Source of the DNA: Streptomyces xylophagus
Lineage (GTDB): Bacteria > Actinomycetota > Actinomycetes > Streptomycetales > Streptomycetaceae
Direction: 5' to 3'
Length of the DNA stretch: 64,000 bases
NCBI RefSeq assembly: GCF_000716435.1
Contig: NZ_JNWO01000015.1
Coordinates: forward strand, 372,001 to 436,000
Shown: one piece after another, positions 52,994 through 61,038 of the stretch
How positions within the stretch are numbered: position 1 is the stretch's first letter
How the letters are laid out: every line of letters begins with the position of its first letter
Made by a program: the position numbers and the translations under genes
The notes under the pieces: model-generated
The model's input: only the letters and a program-made list of their open reading frames with translations
The model's database searches: none
Told to the model about the DNA's origin: nothing

Positions 52994-54055
52994 GTGTCCG
53001 CGAAAGAGTACGGAATCTTCCTTCCCATCGGGAACGGCGGCTGGATGCTGTCGACCACCGCGCCGCATCCCGAGGCGACCTACGCGTACAACAAGCGTGC
53101 CGCCCTGCACGCGGAGAGCATCGGTCTCGACTTCGTGATGTCGATGGCCAAGTGGCGTGGTTTCGGCGGGAGTACGGACCACTGGGGCCGCTCGCTCGAG
53201 TCCATGACGATGATGTCGGCGCTCGCCGAGGCGACCAGCACGGTCAAGATCTGGGCGACCCTGCACGCCAACATCCACAACCCCGCCGTCGCGGCGAAGA
53301 TGCTCACCACCCTGCAGGACATCTCCGGAGGGCGCGCGGGGATGAACATCGTGAACGGCTCCTACGCGGGGGAGTTCGAGCAATTCGGGGACTGGGACCC
53401 GGAGTTGAGCCACGAGGACCGTTACCGGATGACGGAGCTGTGGACGGAGGCGGTCACCCGGCTGTGGACCGAGGACTCGGTCACCATGCGCACCCCGTAC
53501 TTCGATCTCGTCGACTGCGAGTCCCGCCCGCATCCGGCGACCCGGCCGACCGTCATCAGCGCGGGGCGGTCCGAGGACGCGCGCCGGTTCCAGGCCCGGT
53601 ACGCCGACGGGGCCTTCCTCGCCGCCGACAGCCTCGACGACATGCGGTCCCTCTCCGCCGACGTCCACTCCCGGGCGAAGGCCAACGGGCGTGTGTGCAA
53701 GACGTATTCGATGCTCACCGTCGTCCAGGACGACACCGACGAGCTGGCCGTCAAGAAGGTGAAGGAGTGGGGCGTGGGCGTCGACCGCGAGGCGCTCGCC
53801 CATATGCGGCACACCTGGGGAGTGCCCGAGGACCAGGCCCGCGCGTGGGCCGCCGGCGCCGACGGGGAGGCGGCCTTCCAGACGCCGTACGTCGCCGGAT
53901 CGGCCCGCACGGTTACCGAGCACATCGAGTACATCGTGCGGGAGGCCGACCTCGACGGACTCATGCTGATCTTCCCGGAGTACGACGAGGACATGCTGCT
54001 GTTCGGCGAGACCGTGCTGCCTGCGCTGCGCGCCCGCGACGAGGTGGCGGCCTGA
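52994..54055 (+). CDS. RutA-like LLM-class flavin-dependent oxygenase
   Basis: A 353-residue flavin-dependent (FMNH2) oxygenase of the bacterial luciferase-like superfamily. Its start, GIFLPIGNGGWMLSTTAPHPEATYAYNKRAALHAESIGLDFVMSMAKWRGFGGSTDHWGRSLESMT, follows E. coli RutA closely. RutA opens the uracil ring at N3-C4 to give ureidoacrylate. Later segments (TLQDISGGRAGMNIVNGSYAGEFEQFG, RPTVISAGRSEDARRFQARYAD) also follow RutA. The GTG start has AAAGG upstream. Its stop overlaps the next start (ATGA). The substrate may be a pyrimidine or related cyclic amide; a RutA role is inferred from similarity and the RutB-like neighbour. It needs the reduced flavin made by the reductase at the end of the operon. 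Confidence 0.83.
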   Translation: MSAKEYGIFLPIGNGGWMLSTTAPHPEATYAYNKRAALHAESIGLDFVMSMAKWRGFGGSTDHWGRSLESMTMMSALAEATSTVKIWATLHANIHNPAVAAKMLTTLQDISGGRAGMNIVNGSYAGEFEQFGDWDPELSHEDRYRMTELWTEAVTRLWTEDSVTMRTPYFDLVDCESRPHPATRPTVISAGRSEDARRFQARYADGAFLAADSLDDMRSLSADVHSRAKANGRVCKTYSMLTVVQDDTDELAVKKVKEWGVGVDREALAHMRHTWGVPEDQARAWAAGADGEAAFQTPYVAGSARTVTEHIEYIVREADLDGLMLIFPEYDEDMLLFGETVLPALRARDEVAA

Positions 54056-54714
54056 TGTCCGACCTGCGCGACAGACAACTCGCCCGGCTCGCACGGCCTG
54101 AGAGCAGGCCTGCGCTCGTCGTGGTCGACGTACAGCGGGACTTCGCCGATCCGGACCGGCTGGAGGGGTACGGACTGACGGAGGCCGCGCTCGCCGCACT
54201 CGACCGGACGGTCACCCGTATCGCCGACCTCGTCGATGCCGCCCGCGCCGCCGAAGTACCGGTCGTCTGGGTCGAGTTGTGCAGCGACCCGGCGCGACCG
54301 TGGCGGTCGAGCAACTGGCTGCGCGAGGGCGACTACGACGCGCCCATGAGCCCGGACGAGCCGTGCCGCATCGGGACGCCCGGTGCCGAGTGGTACCGAA
54401 TGCAGCCCGCCGAAGGGGAGTTGCGGGTGGTCAAGCGCGGCTACAGCGGCTTCCTCGGCACCGATCTCGACGCGCGGCTGCGCGCCGCCGGCTGCGACTG
54501 GCTCACCGTCGTGGGCCTGACGAGTGAGTGCTGCGTGTACGCGACCGCCCAGGACGCCGTCCAACTCGACTGGCCCGTCGTCGTACCGCAGGACACGACG
54601 GCCGCCTATGAGCACCACGTCAACGCCGCCGCCCTGTTCCAACTGGGCCTCAACGTCGCCGTGTTGAGCGACGCCGACGAGGTCGTCGGGCTCTGGAAGA
54701 AGGTCGCGCCATGA
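54055..54714 (+). CDS. RutB-like isochorismatase-family cysteine hydrolase
   Basis: A 219-residue cytoplasmic hydrolase with the catalytic triad of the cysteine-hydrolase family: Asp25 (VVVDVQRDFAD), Lys127 (VVKRGYSGF) and Cys160 (TSECCVYATAQDA). RutB, which hydrolyses ureidoacrylate to aminoacrylate and carbamate, has the matching phrase PRYSGFFNTPLD where this protein has KRGYSGFLGTDLD. The usual Thr before the nucleophile is replaced by Ser157 here. Start and stop both overlap the neighbours (ATGA at each end), so it is translated together with the two oxygenases. It probably cleaves the ring-opened amide made by the RutA-like enzyme. Confidence 0.85.
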   Translation: MSDLRDRQLARLARPESRPALVVVDVQRDFADPDRLEGYGLTEAALAALDRTVTRIADLVDAARAAEVPVVWVELCSDPARPWRSSNWLREGDYDAPMSPDEPCRIGTPGAEWYRMQPAEGELRVVKRGYSGFLGTDLDARLRAAGCDWLTVVGLTSECCVYATAQDAVQLDWPVVVPQDTTAAYEHHVNAAALFQLGLNVAVLSDADEVVGLWKKVAP

Positions 54715-56045
54715 CCGGCATGCACATCGGCTACGACCTCTCCTTCACCCACACCGAAGGCGCCTGGGCCCGCCAAGGCTCTTGGATCGGGCGGGACTTC
54801 CCGGACGTCCGCATGTTCATGGAACTGGCGCAGACCGCCGAACGCGCGGGCGTCGGCCTGCTGTTCTTCGGCGACGGCAGCGGCATCCCCAGCACCTGGC
54901 GGGGCAGCATCGCACCGGCCGTCGAGTGGGGCATCCAGTGGCCGCGCCACGACATGTCACCGGTGATCGCCGCGATGTCCACGGTCACGGAGAAGGTCGG
55001 GTTCGGGCTGACGTACTCCTCGACGTTCATGCATCCCTTCTACGTCGCCCGGCTGTTGAACTCGCTCGACCATGTGACCGGCGGCCGTATCGCTTTCAAC
55101 GTGGTCGCCTCGACGCGGGGCGCGGACGCGGCCAACTACGGGTTCGCCGCGTTGATGGACCATGATCTCCGCTACGAGCGGATGGAGGAGTTCATCGACG
55201 TCTGCCGGGCGTTGTGGGACTCCGTCGCGCCGGACGCCATCGTCCGCGACCGGAGCACGGGCCGGTTCGCCGACCCCGCGAAGGTGCACGCCATCGACCA
55301 CGAGGGACGCTTCTTCACCGTCAAGGGTCCGCTCGCGTCCGTACCCGGTCCGCAGTACCACCCGCCCATCATCCAGGCGGGCAACTCGCCCCGGGGCATC
55401 GCCGCTTCGGCCCGGTTCGCCGATCTCGTCTTCGGCTTCGGCGGCAACCTCGCCGGCCAGCAGCGCCACCGCAAACTGCTCGACGAGGCGCTCCTCGCCG
55501 AGGGGCGGGACCCGGAGCACGTGGGCATCCTCTGGGCGACCCAAGTGATCGTCGGCCGTACGAAGGCCGAGGCGCTCGCGCGCTGCGACGCGGTGCACGA
55601 GTTCTGGAACGAGGAGGCCGTCGCCACCTACCTCTCGCACAACGCCGGTTACGACTTCTCGACGCTTCCCGCCTCCTTCCGACTGGGCGAACTGCGCGAC
55701 GAGTTGGCGGCGGCCAACGCGAGTCCCGCGGGTCTTGTCGGCTCGCTCGTCACGGAGTTCGGCGCGGACCACACCATGAGCCGCAGCGAGTTCTTCGCGC
55801 ACGGGCGGGGGCGGGCGACGGGCCTGGACCACAGCCTCGTCGGCGAACCGGCCGCCGTGGCCGACGCGTTGGAGGAGAACTTCGCCGCGACCGGATCACG
55901 CGGCGGCTTCATGTTCTCCAGCCCACTGGCCATGCCCTCGGGCTTCGCCGCGATCAGCGAACTGCTCCTGCCCGAACTGCGCCGCCGGGGTGCGCTCGCA
56001 CCCCCGTACGCGGGCTCAACTCTGCGCGAGAACCTGGCAGTCTGA
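54711..56045 (+). CDS. NtaA/SnaA/DszA-family flavin monooxygenase
   Basis: A 444-residue LLM-class oxygenase of the nitrilotriacetate monooxygenase / DszA family. Typical segments are [94 protein letters not shown] and [29 protein letters not shown]. Family members cut C-N or C-S bonds or hydroxylate with FMNH2 from a partner reductase. It overlaps the RutB-like gene (ATGA) and is followed one base later by the transporter. Having a second, different flavin oxygenase in the same operon suggests two oxidative steps on one compound. Confidence 0.88.
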   Translation: MTGMHIGYDLSFTHTEGAWARQGSWIGRDFPDVRMFMELAQTAERAGVGLLFFGDGSGIPSTWRGSIAPAVEWGIQWPRHDMSPVIAAMSTVTEKVGFGLTYSSTFMHPFYVARLLNSLDHVTGGRIAFNVVASTRGADAANYGFAALMDHDLRYERMEEFIDVCRALWDSVAPDAIVRDRSTGRFADPAKVHAIDHEGRFFTVKGPLASVPGPQYHPPIIQAGNSPRGIAASARFADLVFGFGGNLAGQQRHRKLLDEALLAEGRDPEHVGILWATQVIVGRTKAEALARCDAVHEFWNEEAVATYLSHNAGYDFSTLPASFRLGELRDELAAANASPAGLVGSLVTEFGADHTMSRSEFFAHGRGRATGLDHSLVGEPAAVADALEENFAATGSRGGFMFSSPLAMPSGFAAISELLLPELRRRGALAPPYAGSTLRENLAV

Positions 56046-56046
56046 G

Positions 56047-57456
56047 ATGACTGCAGCGGGTGCGGGTGTACGGCGCGACTGGCTCGCCCTCTGCAGTCTG
56101 TGCACGGGGTTCTTCATGCTGCTGCTCGACAGCACGATCACCTCGGTCGCGCTGCCCTCGCTGATCAGCGGACTGCACGCAGACGAGACTGCCGCGATGT
56201 GGGTCAACAGCGGTTATCTCATCGCGTATGCGGTGCCGTTGGTCGTCGCGGGACGGCTCGGGGATCGGTACGGTCATCGGCGCGTGCACCTCGTAGGGCT
56301 GGCGGCCTTCACGCTCGGGTCGCTGCTCTGCGCAACTGCCCCCAGCATCACGGCACTTGTCGGGTGGCGGGTCGTGCAGGGCATCGGTGCCGCGCTGATG
56401 ACCCCGCAGTGCCTGACCCTCATCAAGGCACTGTTCCGGCCGCCGCGTCTCGCCGTCGCGCTCGGGGTCTGGGGCGCGGTCGGGGGAGCGGCGGTGGCCG
56501 TCGGTCCGTTGCTCGGCGGGTTTCTCGTCGCTGCCGGAGGCTGGCCCGCCGTGTTCTGGGTCAACGTTCCGGTCGGTGTCGCCGCGATGGTGGCCGTGGC
56601 CGTGTTCGTACCGGTGCTGCCTCGGCAGGAGGCGCGTATCCCGGTGTGGGCGATCTGCGCGAACGCGAGCGGGGTCGGTGCGCTGGTGATCGGCATCCAG
56701 GGGACGGACGGCACGCGGGCGGAAGTGCTGGGCGTGCCACGGTGGTTGCTCGTCGGTGTGGGTGTGCTGGTCGTGGTGGCTGTGGTGTGGCTTCAGCGCC
56801 GGGACGGTCAACGCGCCCTTGTGCCGGTCGAGTTGTTGCGCAGCCGGGGGTTCGTCGTCGCGGCCTGGGCCGGTGCCGCCGCGGCCTTCTGCTCGGGGTC
56901 GGCGATGATTCCGCTGATGCTGTACCTCCAGCGGGAGCGCGGGCTCGACGCGGGGGCGGCTGCCCTCACCCTCGTACCGATGGGCGTGGTCTGCCTGTTG
57001 GGGGCGCCGGTGTCGGCCCGGCTCAACAACGGGATCGGGTCCCGCGCGGTCGCCGTCATCGGTTCCGGCGCGCTCGTCCTGTCCATCGGGGCGTCGGCGG
57101 TGCTCGTCGCGACGGACGCCCCGATCGCCGCGCTGACCGTCACTTTCGCGGTGTATGGGGTCGCCAACTCCTTTGTCTGGTCGCCTCTTTCCATCGCTGC
57201 GGTGACCTCGGTCGGCCCGGACGAGGTCGGGGCGGCGTCCGGAACCTTCAACGCCATGAAGCAACTCGGCGCCGTGCTGGGCAGCGCGGTGTGCGCCGTT
57301 CTGCTGGCGGGCCACGGCTACGCGGTCACGCTCGGCGGGCTCGCGGCGGTCGGGGTGCTCTGCCTTCTCGCGTGCGCGCTTCTCCGAACCGAGCCTTCCG
57401 GAAGCGGACGCCCTGTCGTGTCCGCCGCGCCACAACTACCCACAGGAGTCACCTGA
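56047..57456 (+). CDS. DHA2-type MFS drug/metabolite exporter
   Basis: A 469-residue membrane protein with about 14 hydrophobic segments, of the EmrB/QacA (DHA2) family. Motif C-like and family phrases are [54 protein letters not shown] and [25 protein letters not shown]. It starts one base after the NtaA-like stop. In this context it could export a product or the toxic substrate, or act as an importer in a pathway variant; export is the usual role of the family. It is followed by an overlapping 7-codon reading frame and the flavin reductase. Confidence 0.87.
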   Translation: MTAAGAGVRRDWLALCSLCTGFFMLLLDSTITSVALPSLISGLHADETAAMWVNSGYLIAYAVPLVVAGRLGDRYGHRRVHLVGLAAFTLGSLLCATAPSITALVGWRVVQGIGAALMTPQCLTLIKALFRPPRLAVALGVWGAVGGAAVAVGPLLGGFLVAAGGWPAVFWVNVPVGVAAMVAVAVFVPVLPRQEARIPVWAICANASGVGALVIGIQGTDGTRAEVLGVPRWLLVGVGVLVVVAVVWLQRRDGQRALVPVELLRSRGFVVAAWAGAAAAFCSGSAMIPLMLYLQRERGLDAGAAALTLVPMGVVCLLGAPVSARLNNGIGSRAVAVIGSGALVLSIGASAVLVATDAPIAALTVTFAVYGVANSFVWSPLSIAAVTSVGPDEVGAASGTFNAMKQLGAVLGSAVCAVLLAGHGYAVTLGGLAAVGVLCLLACALLRTEPSGSGRPVVSAAPQLPTGVT

Positions 57457-57479
57457 TGAAGCCCGAGGAGGCCTCATGA
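57456..57479 (+). CDS. possible 7-codon coupling peptide (MKPEEAS)
   Basis: ATG AAG CCC GAG GAG GCC TCA TGA sits exactly between two genes. Its ATG overlaps the transporter stop (TGATG) and its stop overlaps the reductase start (ATGA). GGAG lies 7-8 bases before its ATG, and its own GAG GAG codons supply the ribosome site of the reductase. It may work only as a translational relay; a functional peptide is not implied. Confidence 0.35.
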   Translation: MKPEEAS

Positions 57480-58027
57480 GGCCCTATGCGGACGGGGGTT
57501 GCACGACGATGACGGCAATGGAAGGCCTGGAGGATCTGGCGGGCATCATCTCGGATCCCGGGGAGATCACGAGGGCGTTCTCCGGGTTCCCGGCGGGGGT
57601 CGCGGCCCTCTCCGCGCGCGTCCACGGCGAGCCGACCGTGATGATCGTCTCGTCGTTCGCGGTCGGGGTCTCCCACGACCCGCCCATGGTCTCCTTCGCC
57701 GTACAGCACACCTCGACGACCTGGCCGGTGCTGTCCCGCGCGGCGACCATCGGCATCTCCGTCCTCGGCGAGGCCCACGGCGACAAGGCCCGTCAACTCG
57801 CCTCCCGCAGCAAGGCGGGCCGGTTCGCCGACCTTCGTACGGTGGAGGCGGAGTCCGGCGCGATCTTCCTCGAGGGCGCACCGGTGTGGCTAGAGTGCAC
57901 CGTCGAGCACAGTTATCCGGCCGGCGACCACGACATCATCGTGCTGCGAGTGCTGGCCATGAGGTCGGACGACGAGCGGAGTCCGCTGGTGTGGCATCGG
58001 CGGACGCTCAAGATGCTGGAGAGCTGA
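57476..58027 (+). CDS. flavin reductase-like protein (RutF / HpaC type)
   Basis: A 183-residue FMN-binding split-barrel protein. It has ITRAFSGFPAGVAALSARVHGEPTVMIVSSFAVGVSHDPPMVSFAVQHTSTTWPVLSRAATIGISVLGEAHGD, typical of NAD(P)H:flavin oxidoreductases that supply FMNH2 to two-component oxygenases (RutF in the Rut system). GAGGAGG lies 4 bases before ATG 57,476. It is the last gene of the operon and probably feeds both flavin oxygenases. Its 3' end overlaps the convergent MpaB-like gene by 20 bases. Confidence 0.88.
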   Translation: MRPYADGGCTTMTAMEGLEDLAGIISDPGEITRAFSGFPAGVAALSARVHGEPTVMIVSSFAVGVSHDPPMVSFAVQHTSTTWPVLSRAATIGISVLGEAHGDKARQLASRSKAGRFADLRTVEAESGAIFLEGAPVWLECTVEHSYPAGDHDIIVLRVLAMRSDDERSPLVWHRRTLKMLES

Positions 58028-58901
58028 GCGCTCGGCCGGTGGAGCGGCGGTTCTGCCGGAGCCGTTCGGGAAGCGGTCTGCGGTAGTCGGGGAGAAGGCG
58101 CTGGGCGAGGAACGCGGACTTCAGGAAGACGCGGACGGCGCGTTCACGGCGAGGGCCGATCCAGCCGATCCGGTGGAGTCGGCAGACCCGCTCGCCGGCG
58201 AGATACCGGGTCAGGTCCCGGCCGAACGACCGTAAGGGGGCCGGGAACCAGCGCTCCGCGAAGTACTCCATCATCGCGGTCGCCACACGATGCCCGGACT
58301 CCGTCTCCTCATACGGTCGCGAGTCAAACTTCAGGGCGAACTCGGTCATCGCGTCCCAGTCCTCGGGGAACGCCTCGTCGGCCAGCGGACCGGACTCGCG
58401 CTCCAGGAGACGGAAGAGGGTCCGCGCCCAGTGATGCCAGGCGGTCTTCATGTGCTCACCGGTACCGGGCAGACCCAGCGAGGTCTGCAGCCGGTCGGCG
58501 GACGTGGCCAGCAGGACCAGGGGATAGACGAAGTCGTCGACGTCGTCGAAGTTGCCGGGCAGGTCGGGAGTTCTGCGGGCGATGGCCAAGTGGATGCGGT
58601 TCAGCCGCTCCGCCGCCGCGCGGCCCGCCTCGCTCGACAGTCCGTCCACCATCCAGGCCGTCAGGAACGCGTTGCCGTCCTCGAAACGCCGCTGTGGCCT
58701 TGTCTCCAGCTTCCCGGTGTGGGCCAGGGTGGCGGATCCGAAGCTCGGCTGCATCATGCGCATGGTGCCCGGATAGACCATCATCGCCAGCGCGAACTCG
58801 GGGACACGGTGGCCGACGTAGAGCGAGATCATCCGCTCCCAGTCGGTGTCCGGGTCCATCCGGGCCAGTTCGCGGTCGACCCACTTGTACCCACGGCGCA
58901 C
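58008..58901 (-). CDS. oxygenase MpaB family protein (DUF2236)
   Basis: A 297-residue protein of the MpaB/latex-clearing-protein-like family, helical and heme-associated. Family-like segments are YKWVDRELARMDPDTDWERMISLYVGHRVPEFALAMMVYPGTMRMMQPSFGSATLAHTGKLETRPQRRFEDGNAFLTAWMVDG and HWARTLFRLLERESGP. Related proteins oxidise hydrophobic substrates, but the substrate here is unknown. The GTG at 58,901 is chosen for GGGGGA 7 bases upstream; a longer in-frame start at 58,997 adds a low-complexity stretch. It overlaps the flavin reductase gene by 20 bases at the 3' end, and both reading frames continue through the overlap. Confidence 0.78.
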   Translation of the reverse strand: MRRGYKWVDRELARMDPDTDWERMISLYVGHRVPEFALAMMVYPGTMRMMQPSFGSATLAHTGKLETRPQRRFEDGNAFLTAWMVDGLSSEAGRAAAERLNRIHLAIARRTPDLPGNFDDVDDFVYPLVLLATSADRLQTSLGLPGTGEHMKTAWHHWARTLFRLLERESGPLADEAFPEDWDAMTEFALKFDSRPYEETESGHRVATAMMEYFAERWFPAPLRSFGRDLTRYLAGERVCRLHRIGWIGPRRERAVRVFLKSAFLAQRLLPDYRRPLPERLRQNRRSTGRALSSPAS

Positions 58902-58982
58902 TGTCGGTTCCCCCTCGCATCCCCCTCGCGGACTTTCAGAGGGGGGACGCTCTGGCGGGGGCCGCCCGATGCCGTGAACCGT

Positions 58983-59063
58983 CGTGATCTGCGTCACGCG
59001 ACCTGTATCGGTGCGTGATCAGTGTCGCTCTGCGATTGATGACGGTCCGCGATCTGTGTCGGT
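58983..59063. repeat. three degenerate direct repeats (GATC-TG/AG-GTC) in an intergenic region
   Basis: CGTGATCTGCGTCACG (58,983), CGTGATCAGTGTCGCT (59,014) and CGCGATCTGTGTCGGT (59,048) share a GATCWGYGTC core, 31 and 34 bases apart. A partial fourth (TGCGATTGATGACGG) lies between the last two. They are spaced about three helical turns apart, so they could be regulatory binding sites between the divergent MpaB-like and methyltransferase-like genes. Confidence 0.4.
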
Positions 59064-59159
59064 CCGGCCGTGGGGCCTGGATCTCCACCCGGGGGTGGAG
59101 CTTTTGAATCAGCCCGTGGGTGGTGGTGATCCGCTCCGGTCAGGGCGCAGCCTTGTGCC

Positions 59160-59813
59160 ATGGGCTCACTTCATTCCGCACTCGTCGCTCTCACCGGCGG
59201 CTGTGTACTGGTCTTCGTCGTGGCCTGGATCGCGGGCGCCGTCTACTTCGGCGTGAAGAGCGAGGCCGGGCTGCGCGGCTGGGTGCACGGCCTGCGCCGC
59301 ACTCTGCCCCGCCGGGTTCTGCTGATCGCGGGCGCCTACGCGTTCTCCCTGCTGATCAGACACACTCCGGACTCCTTCTGGCACCACCTCCAGTACTGGC
59401 AGCCCGAGCTCGCGCTCCTGGGCGCCCTGCTCGCCTTGGCCTCCACCGCTCTGCTGCTCTGGGCGCGGTGGGTCCTGGGCGTCATGTGGGCCAGCATCCC
59501 GATGGTCCACGACCACCACGAACTGCGCACCGAGGGCCCCTACCGAATAGTGCGGCACCCCATCTACACCGGCCTCCTCGGCCTGGTCCTCGGCGGGATG
59601 CTGGCCTGCGGATTCGGCGTCTGGATCGTCCTCCTGGCCGTCGCCGTGCCCTGGCTGCTGCGCCGGGTCCACATAGAGGACGGCATGATGGCCGACCGGT
59701 TCGGTGCGTCCTACGAGGCGTACCGCGCCCGCGTCCCGGCGGTGATCCCATGGACCCGGCCGAGTCGGTCGTACGGTCATCGCCGACGTCAATCTCCGCT
59801 CCGGGGGCGGTAG
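59160..59813 (+). CDS. isoprenylcysteine carboxyl methyltransferase (ICMT)-like membrane protein
   Basis: A 217-residue membrane protein with about five hydrophobic segments. The C-terminal half has the ICMT/PEMT signature HHELRTEGPYRIVRHPIYTGLLGLVLGGMLA, followed by RVHIEDGMMADRFGASYEAYRARVPAVIPW, the SAM-binding pocket and metal-like site of membrane methyltransferases. The substrate could be a lipid or a small lipophilic compound; protein prenylcysteine is unlikely in bacteria. The ATG at 59,160 follows no strong ribosome site. It is followed by a 246-base gap before the sigma-factor gene. Confidence 0.82.
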   Translation: MGSLHSALVALTGGCVLVFVVAWIAGAVYFGVKSEAGLRGWVHGLRRTLPRRVLLIAGAYAFSLLIRHTPDSFWHHLQYWQPELALLGALLALASTALLLWARWVLGVMWASIPMVHDHHELRTEGPYRIVRHPIYTGLLGLVLGGMLACGFGVWIVLLAVAVPWLLRRVHIEDGMMADRFGASYEAYRARVPAVIPWTRPSRSYGHRRRQSPLRGR

Positions 59814-60059
59814 TTGCTCGGGTCATCTGTCGGATTCCTGTCATCCCGCACGTCGCGTCGTGAGCGCCGCCGGAAAGGTGCGTGTGACGCACGCCACATA
59901 GTCGAAGTGCATAGCGGGGCAGGAGCCACTGTCTTTGTAGTAGGTGCGGGGGCGTGTCCGTGGCCGTGCGGGGCGTACCGGGGGCGATGACGCTGCGCCG
60001 CCCCGCGCGGTCGCGGTACACGCCGGTGTCGCCGGCTGGGAGGCAGGGGGTCGACTCTG

Positions 60060-60566
60060 ATGGAGCAGTTGCGGGCCGATGAGTTCGACCGGTTCGTGGC
60101 GGCTCGGTGGTCGGCGTTGCTTCATCTGGCGAGGCTGCTCACCGGCGGAGACCGGCACCGGGCGGAGGATCTGCTGCAGGAGGCGCTGGTCAAGCTGTGG
60201 TTCGCGTGGCCGAAGGTGGCCGAGCAGGCGCCCGAGGCCTATGTGCGCAGGGTCCTGGTCCGTGCCGCGGCTCGCTCGGCACGGCGTCGCTGGTGGGGCG
60301 AGCACCCCGTCGACCAGCTGCCCGACCCGCCCAAGGTGGGAGACGAGACCGCGGCCGTGGACGAACGGACCCGGTTGGAGGCCATGTTGGCGCTGTTGCC
60401 GGCGCGGCAGCGGGCCGCGGTGGTGCTGCGCTACTACCAGGACCTGCCCGAGCAGGACGTCGCGAAGGTGCTGGGCTGCCCGGTGGGTACCGCCCGTTCG
60501 CTCACAACCCGGGGCGTCGCACGGTTGCGGCGGCTGCTGGCCGAGGCAGTCGAGTCGGTGGAGTGA
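60060..60566 (+). CDS. SigE-family RNA polymerase ECF sigma factor
   Basis: A 168-residue ECF sigma factor. Region 2 is DEFDRFVAARWSALLHLARLLTGGDRHRAEDLLQEALVKLWFAWPKV, and region 4 is LLPARQRAAVVLRYYQDLPEQDVAKVLGCPVGTARSLTTRGVARLRRLL. It belongs to the actinobacterial SigE-type group (TIGR02983-like). It starts 246 bases after the methyltransferase-like gene and ends 10 bases before a small membrane protein that could be its anti-sigma or anchor. Its target promoters are unknown. Confidence 0.88.
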   Translation: MEQLRADEFDRFVAARWSALLHLARLLTGGDRHRAEDLLQEALVKLWFAWPKVAEQAPEAYVRRVLVRAAARSARRRWWGEHPVDQLPDPPKVGDETAAVDERTRLEAMLALLPARQRAAVVLRYYQDLPEQDVAKVLGCPVGTARSLTTRGVARLRRLLAEAVESVE

Positions 60567-60576
60567 AGAAGGAGCC

Positions 60577-60951
60577 ATGGACCACTTCGAGCAGGGGCTG
60601 GCACGCATGATGCGAGACAGCCATGAATACGCACCCTACGAGGAGCGGCACCGAGTCCGCCTGCGAGCCGGTGTCCGTGCCCGGCAGCGGGTCCGGACGG
60701 TCTGGATGGCCACCGGATCCGTGCTGACCATCGCCGGACTCGCGGTCGGACTGACCCTCCTGGCGAGCCTGTTCGCTCAGGGTGGGCCCAACGGTCCTCA
60801 GCCTCGCCCCGTCACCTCCGCCGAGAAGGTCACGGGGCCGTCGACGGCCCGCCCCGCCTCCACTGTCAAGGGGGCGCCGATGCCGACACTGACCTCAACC
60901 GCCACCCAGGCAGCGACCACTTGGCCAGGTTCAACGGGTTCCGGTCAGTGA
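60577..60951 (+). CDS. small membrane protein adjoining the ECF sigma factor, possible anti-sigma partner
   Basis: A 124-residue protein with a basic N-terminal part (MRDSHEYAPYEERHRVRLRAGVRARQRVRTVWM), one membrane helix (VLTIAGLAVGLTLLASLFA) and an extracytoplasmic Ser/Thr/Pro-rich tail. ATG 60,577 has AAGGAG 3 bases upstream. The topology (cytoplasmic basic part, single helix, outer tail) and the position directly after an ECF sigma gene fit a membrane partner of the sigma factor. It lacks the zinc-binding HxxxCxxC of typical ZAS anti-sigma factors. The role is therefore inferred. Confidence 0.6.
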   Translation: MDHFEQGLARMMRDSHEYAPYEERHRVRLRAGVRARQRVRTVWMATGSVLTIAGLAVGLTLLASLFAQGGPNGPQPRPVTSAEKVTGPSTARPASTVKGAPMPTLTSTATQAATTWPGSTGSGQ

Positions 60952-61038
60952 CGGCTGACTGAGCCGGCGTGACCACCACCGCCCGCCCGTCGGCTGACCC
61001 CCGCGTGTCCTGCTCTCCACGAATGGAAAGCCCACCAC

